A stretch of 64,000 nt of DNA from Thauera sp. 2A1 (GCF_009469595.2 NZ_SSXV01000001.1:1-64000), one strand, 5' to 3'. Positions 16,355 to 25,580 are shown, numbered from the stretch's first letter. Program-made: numbers and translations. The notes: generated by a model not told the origin, from the letters alone.

Positions 16355-17325
16355 GGCTGACCTCGTTCGCGGCGCTGGAGCTCGGCGCCAAGTTCCTGCG
16401 CGGGCCTGAGTGCGATGCCCATCGAGCGCGCCACGTTGAGGTTGACGCCCACTTCGAACTGGCTCGGCGCGGCCGGGGCGGGCAGTCGCTCCCCGCCGAG
16501 CATGCGTGCGGCAACGGCGCCGGCCTGCGCGCCGATCTGCGCGGGCGTGGAGTACAGGCCCAGCAGCGCGCCCGCACGGACATAGGCGGCAGAAAAACCC
16601 AGCACCGGCGAGCGGTAACGGTAGGCGGTGAGCAGCACGTTCTGCACCGTGTTGGCATTGAAGATGTTGGCGTCGGGGAGCGCGACGAGCACCGATGGTT
16701 CGGCCAGCACCTGTCGCAGGGCCGGATAGAGCTCGCCATCGCTTTCAATCGATGCGCCTCGCACCTGCAGATGGCGGGCGATCGCCGCGTCGCGCAGGCG
16801 GCTTGCCAATCGATCGCTGCCACTGCCCGAGACCAGCGCGACGCGGGGCCAGTCGGGCAGGGCGATGCGCAGCAGCGCGATCTGGCGCTCGGCTGGCTGG
16901 TCGAGGAAGATGGCGGTGTGGGTGTTGCCAGCGGCCGCGCGCGGCAGGCGTTCGTATGCGCTGGCGGGCAGCAAGGTGTTCAGCACCGGGCGGGAAGGTG
17001 CCAGTTCGGCAACATGCTGCGCAGCCTGGGTGCCGACCGTGACGACGAGCCGGCGGTTTGCGAGGTCTGCGGCAGTGATCCCGGCGTTGGCAAGCACCTC
17101 GATCGTGGCCTCGGGTTCGGCCGCGAGCAGACTGGCGCGCAATGCCTGCACGGTTTCCTGATACGGCCCGTCGTTGGCGCTGGTGACGACGGCGACGCTC
17201 GCTTCGGCCGCGGCATTGCCCGCATGCGCGACTGCCCCGTTAAGCGCAAACGGCAGAATGCACCACAACAGCAGGAAGACCAGGCGGCGAAAGGGCATCG
17301 GGAAGGTGGTGCGTGCAGGTGCCAT
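16351..17325 (-). CDS. ABC-type substrate-binding protein (ABC_sub_bind family), probable sensor partner
   Basis: The protein is about 324 residues from the ATG at 17325, with a signal peptide (M-P-F-R-R-L-V-F-L-L-L-W and A-H-A cleavage). An alternative ATG at 17298 begins directly at that segment. The mature part is a type I periplasmic binding fold of the ABC_sub_bind/TrpX type, with V-A-L-V-S-G-S-G-S-D-R-L-A and S-P-V-L-G-F-S-A-A-Y-V-R-A-G-A-L. No permease or ATPase gene is adjacent. Instead its stop overlaps the kinase start (ATGA), so it probably binds a ligand and signals to the kinase rather than feeding a transporter. Confidence 0.82.
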   Translation of the reverse strand: MAPARTTFPMPFRRLVFLLLWCILPFALNGAVAHAGNAAAEASVAVVTSANDGPYQETVQALRASLLAAEPEATIEVLANAGITAADLANRRLVVTVGTQAAQHVAELAPSRPVLNTLLPASAYERLPRAAAGNTHTAIFLDQPAERQIALLRIALPDWPRVALVSGSGSDRLASRLRDAAIARHLQVRGASIESDGELYPALRQVLAEPSVLVALPDANIFNANTVQNVLLTAYRYRSPVLGFSAAYVRAGALLGLYSTPAQIGAQAGAVAARMLGGERLPAPAAPSQFEVGVNLNVARSMGIALRPAQELGAELQRRERGQP

Positions 17326-17491
17326 GGCAGGCCCGGTGCGCGACGCAGGCGACCGTTGCCGATGTACTGCGGCCTGTGGCGAGCGGCCCGGCCCCGGCTG
17401 CATGCACACGGGATCCGCCTTGTGGCGCGACCGCGAGATTCTCGCCGCTTTCGCGCTGTGCCGATAGGGGGAGGCGCAGAATGGGCATGCT

Positions 17492-18175
17492 ATGCTTCAC
17501 GCATCGAAGCCGAAACAAGGGGTGGGCCGGGTGGGCGCCGAAATTCTGAAGATTCTCGTCGTCGAAGACCATGCCCTGGTCCGCGAGGCCATGGCGCAAA
17601 CGCTTGCGCGCCTCGATGCCGCCATCGACTGCATCGAGGCAAGCAATGCCGAGGCTGCGCTGCAGAAGCTGGAGGGCGGCGGGGTCGATCTCGCCATCGT
17701 CGACCTGATGCTGCCGGACATGAACGGCTTTGCCTTGCTCGGCGTGCTCGCCAAGCGTTTCCCCGACGTGCCGGCCATCGTGGTGTCGGCCATGGATGAC
17801 GAGGCCTCGGTGAAGCGCGCCATCAAGGGCGGTGCATCCGGCTTCGTGTCCAAGGCGAGCTCCGGCGAGGAAATGTTGCGTGCGGTGCGCATCGTCCTCG
17901 ATGGCGGTGTGCATGTTCCCGATGGGGGTTCCGCGACACCCGCCGCCGGACGGCGCGCGGCGGGGCCGGTCAGCGATCGCTTCGGGCTGACCGCGGCTCA
18001 GGGCCGCGTCACGGAACTGCTTGCGCTGGGCAAGAGCAATCGCGAAATCGCGGATGCGCTCGGCCTGTCCGAAGGCACGGTGAAAGTGCACATGTCCGCC
18101 ATCTTCCGCGCGCTTGGTGTGTCGAGCCGGGCGCAGGCGCTGATCGTCATTGCGCGCAGCGGAACGCGCCTCTGA
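17492..18175 (+). CDS. LuxR/NarL-type two-component response regulator
   Basis: This protein of 227 residues or fewer has an N-terminal receiver domain (I-L-V-V-E-D-H, phospho-acceptor Asp71 in I-V-D-L-M-L-P-D, K-A-S near 115) and a C-terminal LuxR helix-turn-helix. The latter carries L-T-A-A-Q-G-R-V-T-E-L-L-A-L-G-K-S-N-R-E-I-A and G-T-V-K-V-H-M. The first 14 codons are doubtful: a GTG at 17531 with AAGGGG upstream is an equally good start. It is divergent from the binding-protein/kinase operon, and the 166-base space between holds both promoters. It should bind DNA when phosphorylated by that kinase. Confidence 0.9.
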   Translation: MLHASKPKQGVGRVGAEILKILVVEDHALVREAMAQTLARLDAAIDCIEASNAEAALQKLEGGGVDLAIVDLMLPDMNGFALLGVLAKRFPDVPAIVVSAMDDEASVKRAIKGGASGFVSKASSGEEMLRAVRIVLDGGVHVPDGGSATPAAGRRAAGPVSDRFGLTAAQGRVTELLALGKSNREIADALGLSEGTVKVHMSAIFRALGVSSRAQALIVIARSGTRL

Positions 18176-18200
18176 CGCGTTTCATGGCGCCTGGCAAACC

Positions 18201-18908
18201 TCAGTGCGACCTGCGTGCGGTCGCGGCGAAGCGCATCGGCATCTCGGCCGCAGGCAGGCGCTCGACTTCCTCGACTTCCTCGATATCGATGGCCGGTTCG
18301 GCAAAGTCGACTTCCAGCACCTGCAGCACCTGGCGCGCGACGGCGCGGCAGGCGTTGGCGAGGGGCGTCGGCAACTGCTCGGGAACCTGCTTCTGCAAAA
18401 GCAGCTTGGACGACGACAGGGCGCCGACCGGCTTCAGGATGCGGTGGCGGTAGGCGCCCATCAAGTGCGCGACATTGCGGTCTGCAGCCTCCCGCTGCCA
18501 CGGGTTGCTCGGCCATTGCGACGGCACGGCGTAGGCACGCGGGAACATCTCGAGGTCGCGGACGACGGTGCGGATATCCTCGTGCGATTCGCGAAACGGC
18601 AGCAGCACGATGTCCGACAGCGCGTAGAGCTTGCGGTCCATCTCGGTACGGTTGCCGCCGCCGTCAATGACGCCGATCCAGTCGTCGAGGGTGCGCAGCT
18701 TGTCCACGACCTTGGTCAGGGCGTCGCGCGTGCGGGCATCGGCGGTGATGTAACGGCGGCCAGCGGGCTGCAGCGGCTCGCGCGACGTGTCGGTCAGCAC
18801 GCAGGCGGAACGCTGCCCCAGCAGGCCCAGACCCTGGCACAACATGTGCGAAAGGGTGGTCTTGCCGGTGCCGCCCTTGTTGCCGATCACGCAGATGATC
18901 TCAGCCAT
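18201..18908 (-). CDS. Orphan ParA/MinD-type ATPase
   Basis: This 235-residue P-loop ATPase of the SIMIBI class has the deviant Walker A K-G-G-T-G-K-T-T at 11-18, with signature Lys11 and Lys16, and V-I-D-G-G-G-N near residue 93. The usual Walker A' residues (D-x-D-P-Q) are replaced by L-T-D-T-S-R-E. The C terminus is acidic (D-I-E-E-V-E-E-V-E). The ATG at 18908 is preceded by AAAGGAAG; longer readings lack support. No ParB-like or centromere-like element is next to it, so it is unlikely to be the chromosomal parA. A role in positioning a protein complex is possible. Confidence 0.75.
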   Translation of the reverse strand: MAEIICVIGNKGGTGKTTLSHMLCQGLGLLGQRSACVLTDTSREPLQPAGRRYITADARTRDALTKVVDKLRTLDDWIGVIDGGGNRTEMDRKLYALSDIVLLPFRESHEDIRTVVRDLEMFPRAYAVPSQWPSNPWQREAADRNVAHLMGAYRHRILKPVGALSSSKLLLQKQVPEQLPTPLANACRAVARQVLQVLEVDFAEPAIDIEEVEEVERLPAAEMPMRFAATARRSH

Positions 18909-19004
18909 GTACTTCCTTTCTCTGCACGCGGCAGATGTGCCGCATGGGGAATTATCGGCAGCGAGCCCCGACTTCATGAGGCGAAATAACGCCGATTCGC
19001 GCCG

Positions 19005-19760
19005 TCATTTTGGCGCACGTGATGCCGGGATGCGCCATGCCAGCAGGCGGGTGGCGCGACGGTCGCCGACTTCGACGACGAAATCCGGGTTGCGCCCGGG
19101 GATCTCGAAGGTGTTGCTGACCAGCAGGCTGCCGGGTCGCATCTCCGCTGCCGCCTTGCGCCACACGGTCGCCATCGGCACCGGCGACAGGAAGGCATAG
19201 ACCACATCGTAGTCGGCCCACGGGACGGAAAAAAGATCGGCACGCCGCCACTCGACCTGCCGGCTTCGGCGAGCAAGCAGCAAGCTGCCCACGAGCCAGG
19301 GGCCCGGTGCCAGCTCGACGCCGGCGAAGCGGCAGTCAGGGCGCAATGTGGCGAGCCGGCGCAGCAGCGAACCGGTGCCGGCGCCGACGTCGAGCACGCG
19401 GGCCGGGCCTTGCGGCAGCAGGCGCGCGAGGGCTTCGGCGGTGGCGCGGTTGCTGAGGTAGAGCGGAACTTGAGTGCGAAAGCTCGTCCAGTAAACCAGC
19501 AGCAGGGCGATGAAGGCGCCGAGGTACCAGCCCGGCGGCAGGTCCAGCGCGCGTGCGGCCACGACCAGCGGCATGAAGGCGAGATGGAGCGGCAGCCACC
19601 AGCGCGCGCTGCGCAAGGCGAAGGCAGCGCCTGTGGCGCCGATCGCCTGTGTCGCCACCAGCGGCCAGATGCCGCTGCCGAGCGCGCCACTGCGCGCCAG
19701 CAGGAAAGCGGCCAGCCAGCCGGCGAGCTGGGCGACCAGGGCTTTGAGGGCAGGGGGCAT
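19005..19760 (-). CDS. Membrane-anchored class I SAM-dependent methyltransferase
   Basis: In this 251-residue protein the first ~95 residues contain three or four hydrophobic segments (about 8-22, 33-48, 56-70, 79-92). A Rossmann-fold methyltransferase follows, with motif I V-L-D-V-G-A-G-T-G at 122-130 and an acidic position in F-A-G-V-E-L-A-P. The catalytic part is short (~150 residues). The target cannot be identified: lipids or membrane-near proteins are both possible. It stands alone between the ParA-like gene and the oxidoreductase gene, both on the same strand but separated by ~50-100 bases. Confidence 0.75.
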   Translation of the reverse strand: MPPALKALVAQLAGWLAAFLLARSGALGSGIWPLVATQAIGATGAAFALRSARWWLPLHLAFMPLVVAARALDLPPGWYLGAFIALLLVYWTSFRTQVPLYLSNRATAEALARLLPQGPARVLDVGAGTGSLLRRLATLRPDCRFAGVELAPGPWLVGSLLLARRSRQVEWRRADLFSVPWADYDVVYAFLSPVPMATVWRKAAAEMRPGSLLVSNTFEIPGRNPDFVVEVGDRRATRLLAWRIPASRAPK

Positions 19761-19810
19761 GGGGTGGCGCGGCGAACGGGACGGCCGCGATCATAGCGCC
19801 GCCCGCCTCG

Positions 19811-22800
19811 TCACGCTGCGCTGCGGGCCTTGGAAGCCGGCGCGCCTGTCTGGCGCCAGGCAGCCAGCAGCCGTTCGCGCTGCTGCGCCGCAGTCGCCAT
19901 GCTCTGCGCCTTGACATGGCCGTAGCCGCGAATCTGTTCGGGCAGGCGGGCAATGGCGACCGCGTCGTCAAGCCGATCCCAGCTCAGCGTCTCGAGCAGT
20001 TCGGCAACGTCGCGCTCGTATTGCGCGATGAGCTGGCGCTCGGCGCGGCGCTCGGCGGTGTATCCGAACGCGTCCCAGCGCGTTCCGCGCAGCCCTTTCA
20101 TGCGCGCCAGCAGGCGGAACACCCGCATCATGCCGGGGCCGAAGCTGCGCTTGGCGATGCGCCCGGTGTTCGGGTCCGGACGGGTGAGCAGCGGGGCGGC
20201 GAGGTGGAAGCGCACCTCGAAATCGCCCTCGAAAGTCGCGTGCACCCGATCCCAGAAAGCGGGGTCGGTGTACAGGCGGGCGACCTCGTATTCGTCCTTG
20301 TAGGCCAGCAGCTTGAAGTAGTTGCGTGCCACCGCCTCGGCGAGGCGGGTGCTGGAGGCGCCGGCCTTTTCCGCTTCGACGGCAAGCACCCCTTCTACCA
20401 GGCGGCGGTAACGCGCGCCGTAGGCGGCGTCCTGATAGGCGGTGAGCACCTCGACGCGGCGCGCGACAAGCTCGGCCAGCGTCTTCGCCGGAGCCCGAAC
20501 CGACGCCTGCGGCCGCGCGCAGCGCATCACGGCGGCGAGGTCGTGCGCAGCGCGACGCCCCCACAGGAAGGCGCGCTTGTTCATGTCCACCGCGGTGGCG
20601 TTGAGCTCGATCGCCTGCATCAGCGAGGCGTGCGACACCGGGACCAGGCCCTGCTGCCAGGCATGGCCGAGCAGGAACAGGTTGGTCGCGATCGCATCGC
20701 CCATCAGCGTGGCGGCAAGCGAGCTGGCATCGAGGAACAGCGCATTGCCGCCGGTCGCGTCGCGGATCGCGGCCTGCATGCGATCGAGCGGGAACTTCCA
20801 GTCCGGGTCGCGTGCGAAGGCCGAAGTCGGCGTCTCGGCGATGTTGACCAGCGCGCGCGTACGGCTGGTCGAAACCTTGGCCAATGCCTCCACGCTGGCG
20901 GTGACGATCGCGTCGCCACCGATCACCGCATCGGCTTCGCCGGCGGCGATCCGCACCGCGTGCAGTGACTCTGGCTGGTCGGCGATGCGCACATGGCTGA
21001 AGACCGAGCCGCCCTTCTGCGCCAGGCCGGTCATGTCGAGCACCGTGACCCCTTTGCCGTCGAGGTGGGCAGCCATGCCCACCAGTGCGCCGATGGTCAC
21101 CACGCCGGTGCCGCCGACGCCGGTCACCAGCAGCCCGAAGGGCCGGGTGGTGGCGGGGATCCGCGGTTCGGGCAGTTCGGCGAAGGCGGTCTCGTCGGCC
21201 TGCACCGCCTGGCCCTTGCGCAGGCGGCCGCCTTCGATCGTGATGAAGCTGGGGCAGAAGCCGTTCAGGCAGGAGTAATCCTTGTTGCACGACGACTGGT
21301 CGATCTGGCGCTTGCGCCCGAATTCGGTCTCCACCGGCAGGATGGACATGCAGTTCGACTTGACGCCGCAGTCGCCGCAGCCCTCGCATACCGCCTCGTT
21401 GATGAACACGCGCCGCGCCGGGTCGGGGTAGGTGCCGCGCTTGCGTCGGCGACGCTTCTCGGCGGCGCAGGTCTGGTCGTAGATCAATGCGGTCACGCCG
21501 CCCGACTCGCGCAGTTCGCGCTGGATGGCGTCGAGCTCGTCGCGGTGGCGCAGCGGCACGTGGGGCAGGTCGGCCGGGCCGTAGGCGCGCTCGCTGCCGT
21601 CGGTGACGACGACGATGTTCTGGACCCCTTCGGCGCGCAACTGCTGCACGATCTGCGGCACCGACAGGCTGCCGTCCACCGGCTGGCCGCCGGTCATCGC
21701 CACCGCGTCGTTGTAGAGGATCTTGTAGGTGATGTTCACCTTCGCGGCCACTGCCTGGCGGATGGCGAGCAGGCCGGAGTGGAAGTAGGTGCCGTCGCCC
21801 AGGTTGGCGAAGATGTGCTTCTCGTTGGTGAAGGGCGCCTGCCCGACCCAGGGCACTCCCTCGCCGCCCATCTGGGTGAAGGTGCCGGTGCGCCGCTCGG
21901 GCATCCAGGTGACCATGTAGTGACAGCCGATGCCGGCCAACGCGCGGCTGCCTTCGGGCACGTGGGTGGAGGTGTTGTGCGGGCAGCCGGAGCAGAAGGT
22001 CGGCACCCGGTCGATGGCGAAGTTGCGTGCCGCCAGCGTGCGCTCCTTGGCCTCGAGGAAGGCGAGCCGCGAGCGGATGCGTTCCGAAGTGAAGAAGCGG
22101 TCGATGCGCGAGGCGATCGCGCGCGCGATCATCGCCGGCGTCAGCTCGCCGGCGGCAGGCAGCAGCCAGTCGCCGTGGTCGATCGTGCCGTCGGGACGGA
22201 CCACATGAGCCCATTCGCCCTTCTCGTCAAACTTGCCGATGACCCGCGGGCGCACGTCTTCGCGCCAGTTGTAGAGCTCCTCCTTCAACTGGTACTCGAG
22301 CAACTGGCGCTTTTCCTCCACCACCAGGATCTCGTCCAGGCCCTCGGCGAAGGCGCGTACGCCGTCCGCCTCGAGCGGCCATACCATGCCGACCTTGTAC
22401 AGCCGGATGCCGATCTCGGCCGCCAGCGCCTCGTCAATGCCGAGGTCGTCGAAAGCCTGGCGCACGTCCAGGTAGCTCTTGCCCGAAGTGATGATGCCCA
22501 GCCGTGGCGCAGGCGAGTCGATCACCGTGCGGTTCAGGCCGTTGCTGCGGCAATAGGCCAGCGCCGCATACAGCTTGTAGTGCAGCAGGCGCTTCTCCTG
22601 CACCAGCGGCGGGTCCGGCCAGCGAATGTTGAGTCCGTCCACCGGCAGTGCGAAGTCGGTCGGCAGGCGGACCTGCACCCGCAGCGGATCGACATCGACC
22701 GAGGCAGAGGTCTCCACCGTGTCCGCCAGCGCCTTGAACGCGACCCAGCAACCCGAATAGCGCGACAGCGCGTAGCCGTGCACGCCGAAGTCGATGTATT

Positions 22801-23383
22801 CCTGCACACCGGCCGGCGTCAGCACCGGCATCATCATCGACTTGAAGAAGTGGTCGGTCTGGTGTGGCAGTGTCGAGGATTTGGCCGCATGGTCGTCGCC
22901 GGCGATCACCAGCACGCCGCCACGCTTCGAGCTGCCGGCCGCGTTGCCGTGGCGGAAGACATCGCCGCAGCGGTCGACGCCCGGCCCCTTGCCGTACCAC
23001 ATCGCGAACACGCCGTCGTGCTTCGCCTGCGGCGACAGGTTGACCTGCTGGCTGCCCCACACAGCGGTCGCCGCCAGGTCTTCATTGATGCCCGGCTGGA
23101 AGACGATGCCGGCGCGCTGCAGGTGGCTCCTGGCCTTCCACAGCGTCTGGTCAAGTCCGCCGAGCGGCGAGCCGCGGTAGCCCGACACGAAGCCGGCGGT
23201 GTCGAGGCCGGCAGCCTCGTCGCGTGCCTTCTGGATCAGCAGCAGGCGCACAAGCGCCTGGTAGCCACTCAGATACACTCGCCCGCTCGCCTGCGAATAC
23301 TTGTCATCCAGGCTGGGAACATGAGCATTGCGTACATCGGCGCCGCTTGCTCTCGCATCGGCCCGCGGATCGGCTTCCGCCAT
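19811..23383 (-). CDS. Fused indolepyruvate ferredoxin oxidoreductase (2-oxoacid oxidoreductase)
   Basis: This 1190-residue fusion of IorA- and IorB-like parts oxidatively decarboxylates aryl 2-oxoacids such as indolepyruvate to aryl-acetyl-CoA. An N-terminal pyrimidine-binding domain carries G-Y-R-G-S-P-L-G-G. The thiamine-diphosphate domain has C-S-G-C-P-H-N and G-D-G-T-Y-F-H. A cysteine cluster (C-E-G-C-G-D-C then S-S-C-N-K-D-Y-S-C) near 670-710 could bind Fe-S. The gamma-type domain starts at G-V-G-G-T-G-V-V-T, and an extra C-terminal domain of ~250 residues follows. The ATG at 23383 is chosen for its GGAGG ribosome site. The long fused form is typical of Proteobacteria. Confidence 0.9.
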   Translation of the reverse strand: MAEADPRADARASGADVRNAHVPSLDDKYSQASGRVYLSGYQALVRLLLIQKARDEAAGLDTAGFVSGYRGSPLGGLDQTLWKARSHLQRAGIVFQPGINEDLAATAVWGSQQVNLSPQAKHDGVFAMWYGKGPGVDRCGDVFRHGNAAGSSKRGGVLVIAGDDHAAKSSTLPHQTDHFFKSMMMPVLTPAGVQEYIDFGVHGYALSRYSGCWVAFKALADTVETSASVDVDPLRVQVRLPTDFALPVDGLNIRWPDPPLVQEKRLLHYKLYAALAYCRSNGLNRTVIDSPAPRLGIITSGKSYLDVRQAFDDLGIDEALAAEIGIRLYKVGMVWPLEADGVRAFAEGLDEILVVEEKRQLLEYQLKEELYNWREDVRPRVIGKFDEKGEWAHVVRPDGTIDHGDWLLPAAGELTPAMIARAIASRIDRFFTSERIRSRLAFLEAKERTLAARNFAIDRVPTFCSGCPHNTSTHVPEGSRALAGIGCHYMVTWMPERRTGTFTQMGGEGVPWVGQAPFTNEKHIFANLGDGTYFHSGLLAIRQAVAAKVNITYKILYNDAVAMTGGQPVDGSLSVPQIVQQLRAEGVQNIVVVTDGSERAYGPADLPHVPLRHRDELDAIQRELRESGGVTALIYDQTCAAEKRRRRKRGTYPDPARRVFINEAVCEGCGDCGVKSNCMSILPVETEFGRKRQIDQSSCNKDYSCLNGFCPSFITIEGGRLRKGQAVQADETAFAELPEPRIPATTRPFGLLVTGVGGTGVVTIGALVGMAAHLDGKGVTVLDMTGLAQKGGSVFSHVRIADQPESLHAVRIAAGEADAVIGGDAIVTASVEALAKVSTSRTRALVNIAETPTSAFARDPDWKFPLDRMQAAIRDATGGNALFLDASSLAATLMGDAIATNLFLLGHAWQQGLVPVSHASLMQAIELNATAVDMNKRAFLWGRRAAHDLAAVMRCARPQASVRAPAKTLAELVARRVEVLTAYQDAAYGARYRRLVEGVLAVEAEKAGASSTRLAEAVARNYFKLLAYKDEYEVARLYTDPAFWDRVHATFEGDFEVRFHLAAPLLTRPDPNTGRIAKRSFGPGMMRVFRLLARMKGLRGTRWDAFGYTAERRAERQLIAQYERDVAELLETLSWDRLDDAVAIARLPEQIRGYGHVKAQSMATAAQQRERLLAAWRQTGAPASKARSAA

Positions 23384-23568
23384 TTCGCCGCCTCCTTCCA
23401 AAGTCCGTATCTTTGGCGTGCTGCGCATCGCGCTGGCCGGCGACGCCTCGTGGGCAGGGCCGGCCGCGATTCAGTCCAGCCTAGCCCTCGGGCAAGGCTG
23501 GCTCAATCCTTGGATACCCTGATCGACAGAAGGTTTGCGGTGACGAGTCCGGAAGGGCCGGAGGCCGT

Positions 23569-24975
23569 TCAGCCGGGTGGCAGCACCTTGCCCGGATTCA
23601 TCAGGTTGTAGGGGTCGAGCGCCTGCTTGATCAGCCACATGGTGTCGATGGCTTCGCGGCCATGCTCGCGCAGCAGGAATTCCTGCTTGCCGATGCCGAT
23701 GCCGTGCTCGCCGGTGCAGGTGCCGCCCATCGCGAGCGCGCGCTCGACGATGCGCCGGTTGAGGTCTTCAGCGCGGGCGATCTCGGCCGGATCGTCGGGA
23801 TCGACGAGGATCACGCAGTGAAAGTTGCCGTCGCCCACGTGGCCGACGATGGGCGCGATCAGGCCGCTGGCGTCGATCTCGCCGCGCACGCCGTCCACGC
23901 ACTCGGCGAGGCGGGAGATCGGCACGCACACGTCGGTGGAGATGCCGCGGCTTCCGGGCCTCAGGTTGAGGCTGGCGAACAGGACGTCATGGCGTGCCGC
24001 CCACAGACGTGTTCGATCCTCCGGGCGGCTCGCCCATTCGAAATCCAGCCCGCCATGCTCGCGCGCGATCTCCTGCACCGTCTGCGCCTCCTCCTCGACG
24101 CTCGCGGGCGAGCCGTGGAACTCGAAGAACAGCATCGGCGATTCGCGCAAGGTGGTCTTGCTGTAGCGGTTGATCGCCTTCACCGTGAGCGCATCCAGCA
24201 GCTCGATGCGCGCCACCGGCACGCCGAGCTGTATGGTCTGGATCACCGCATTGACTGCATCGACGATGTCCGGGAAGGCACATACTGCGCTGGAGACCGC
24301 TTCGGGCAGCGGATGCAGCCGCACGGTGAGCTCGGTGATGATGCCCAGCGTTCCTTCAGAGCCCACCAGCAGCCGCGTCAGGTCGTAGCCGGACGAAGAC
24401 TTGCGGGCGCGCCCGCCGGTGCGGACGACGCGCCCGTCGGCCAGCACCGCGGTCAGTGCAAGGACGTTCTCGCGCATGGTCCCGTAACGCACCGCATTGG
24501 TGCCGGAGGCCCGCGTCGAGGCCATGCCGCCCAGGCTCGCGTCCGCGCCCGGGTCGATCGGGAAGAAGAGGCCGCTGCCGTGCAGGGCGTTGTTGAGTTG
24601 CTTGCGGGTGACGCCTGGCTGCACCACCGCGTCCATGTCCTCGGCGTGGATGGCGAGCACCTGGTTCATCTCGCTCAGGTCGACGGTGAGGCCGCCACGC
24701 ACCGCGAGGATGTGGCCCTCGAGCGAACTGCCGACGCCGAAAGGGATGATCGGTACCGCATGCGTGCGGCAGGTGTTCACGGCGAAAACCACCTCGTCGG
24801 TGCCATGCGCGAACACCACCGCGTCGGGCGCCGCATCCGGAAAGTGCGACTCGTCGTGCCCGTGATGCGCGCGGACGGCCTCGCCGAGGCTGAAGCGCGC
24901 GCCGAAGCGGGCATTCATCGCATCAATGAAGGCCTGCGGCAGCGCGCGGCGTTCGTGGTCAGAGGGGGCGCGCAT
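23569..24975 (-). CDS. FAD-linked D-lactate/glycolate dehydrogenase-type oxidase (GlcD family)
   Basis: This 468-residue flavoprotein has a PCMH/FAD_binding_4 domain (P-F-G-V-G-S-S-L-E-G-H, V-D-L-S-E-M-N) and a FAD-oxidase C domain ending C-T-G-E-H-G-I-G-I-G-K. The latter is the hallmark of D-lactate and 2-hydroxyacid dehydrogenases that pass electrons to cytochrome c or quinone. The start at 24975 has AGGAG 8 bases upstream; a longer in-frame reading to 25035 has none. It is the last minus-strand gene before the tRNA cluster. D-lactate is the most likely substrate, but glycolate or 2-hydroxyglutarate are possible in this family. Confidence 0.88.
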   Translation of the reverse strand: MRAPSDHERRALPQAFIDAMNARFGARFSLGEAVRAHHGHDESHFPDAAPDAVVFAHGTDEVVFAVNTCRTHAVPIIPFGVGSSLEGHILAVRGGLTVDLSEMNQVLAIHAEDMDAVVQPGVTRKQLNNALHGSGLFFPIDPGADASLGGMASTRASGTNAVRYGTMRENVLALTAVLADGRVVRTGGRARKSSSGYDLTRLLVGSEGTLGIITELTVRLHPLPEAVSSAVCAFPDIVDAVNAVIQTIQLGVPVARIELLDALTVKAINRYSKTTLRESPMLFFEFHGSPASVEEEAQTVQEIAREHGGLDFEWASRPEDRTRLWAARHDVLFASLNLRPGSRGISTDVCVPISRLAECVDGVRGEIDASGLIAPIVGHVGDGNFHCVILVDPDDPAEIARAEDLNRRIVERALAMGGTCTGEHGIGIGKQEFLLREHGREAIDTMWLIKQALDPYNLMNPGKVLPPG

Positions 24976-25107
24976 CGGTCTACTCTCCTGGGTCGGGTCG
25001 GCCATTATCGCTTCCGTGACGGGCAACGACATCATGCAACCGCGACGGAGCAGGGGGCATGAGTTCGGCCCCCCGCAGAATTCTTGCCAGACTGAGGTGA
25101 AAAGTAT

Positions 25108-25136
25108 TTGACACGATCGAGTTCGACGCCTATAGT
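25108..25136 (+). promoter_or_regulatory. Sigma70 promoter of the tRNA-Tyr/Gly/Thr-tuf operon
   Basis: TTGACA at 25108-25113 and TATAGT at 25131-25136 are separated by exactly 17 bases. The bases just after the -10 box are TCGGGGC, a GC-rich discriminator of the kind found at stringently controlled stable-RNA promoters. The tRNA-Tyr gene begins 16 bases after the -10 box. This is the strongest promoter-like sequence in the window. Confidence 0.85.
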
Positions 25137-25152
25137 TCGGGGCTCGCCGCGT

Positions 25153-25237
25153 GGAGGGATACCCAAGCGGTCAACGGGATCAGACTGTAAATCTGACGGC
25201 TCTGCCTTCGAAGGTTCGAATCCTTCTCCCTCCACCA
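25153..25237 (+). tRNA. tRNA-Tyr (GTA)
   Basis: An 85-base class II tRNA with acceptor strands GGAGGGA and TCCCTCC, discriminator A and encoded CCA. Anticodon GTA is at 25187-25189; a long variable arm (ACGGCTCTGCCTTCG) and GGTTCGAATCC T arm follow. It is the first gene of the tRNA-tuf operon. Confidence 0.96.
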
Positions 25238-25316
25238 ACGAATTTGTTTGTCGCGCCGTGCTGATGTGCGGCGGGCGGTTGAGTCGGATCGACTCCTTGT
25301 TTGCATCGTGGTAAGT

Positions 25317-25390
25317 GCGGGTGTAGCTCAATGGTAGAGCAGAAGCCTTCCAAGCTTATGACGAGGGTTCGATTCCCTTCACCCGCTCCA
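25317..25390 (+). tRNA. tRNA-Gly (TCC)
   Basis: A 74-base tRNA with acceptor GCGGGTG/CACCCGC, discriminator T, encoded CCA, and T arm GGGTTCGATTCCC. The anticodon loop CTTCCAA gives TCC. It lies between tRNA-Tyr and tRNA-Thr. Confidence 0.95.
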
Positions 25391-25419
25391 GGTTTGCTGC
25401 GGTTTTGCTGTTTTTCGGA

Positions 25420-25494
<75 letters not shown>

Positions 25495-25580
25495 CTCATT
25501 TTCTGCCTGGCCTGGCGCGGCGGCCAATGTGATTTGGCTGCCGCACTGGTTTTTCTGGTTCTGATTTTAAGGATAGCGAT

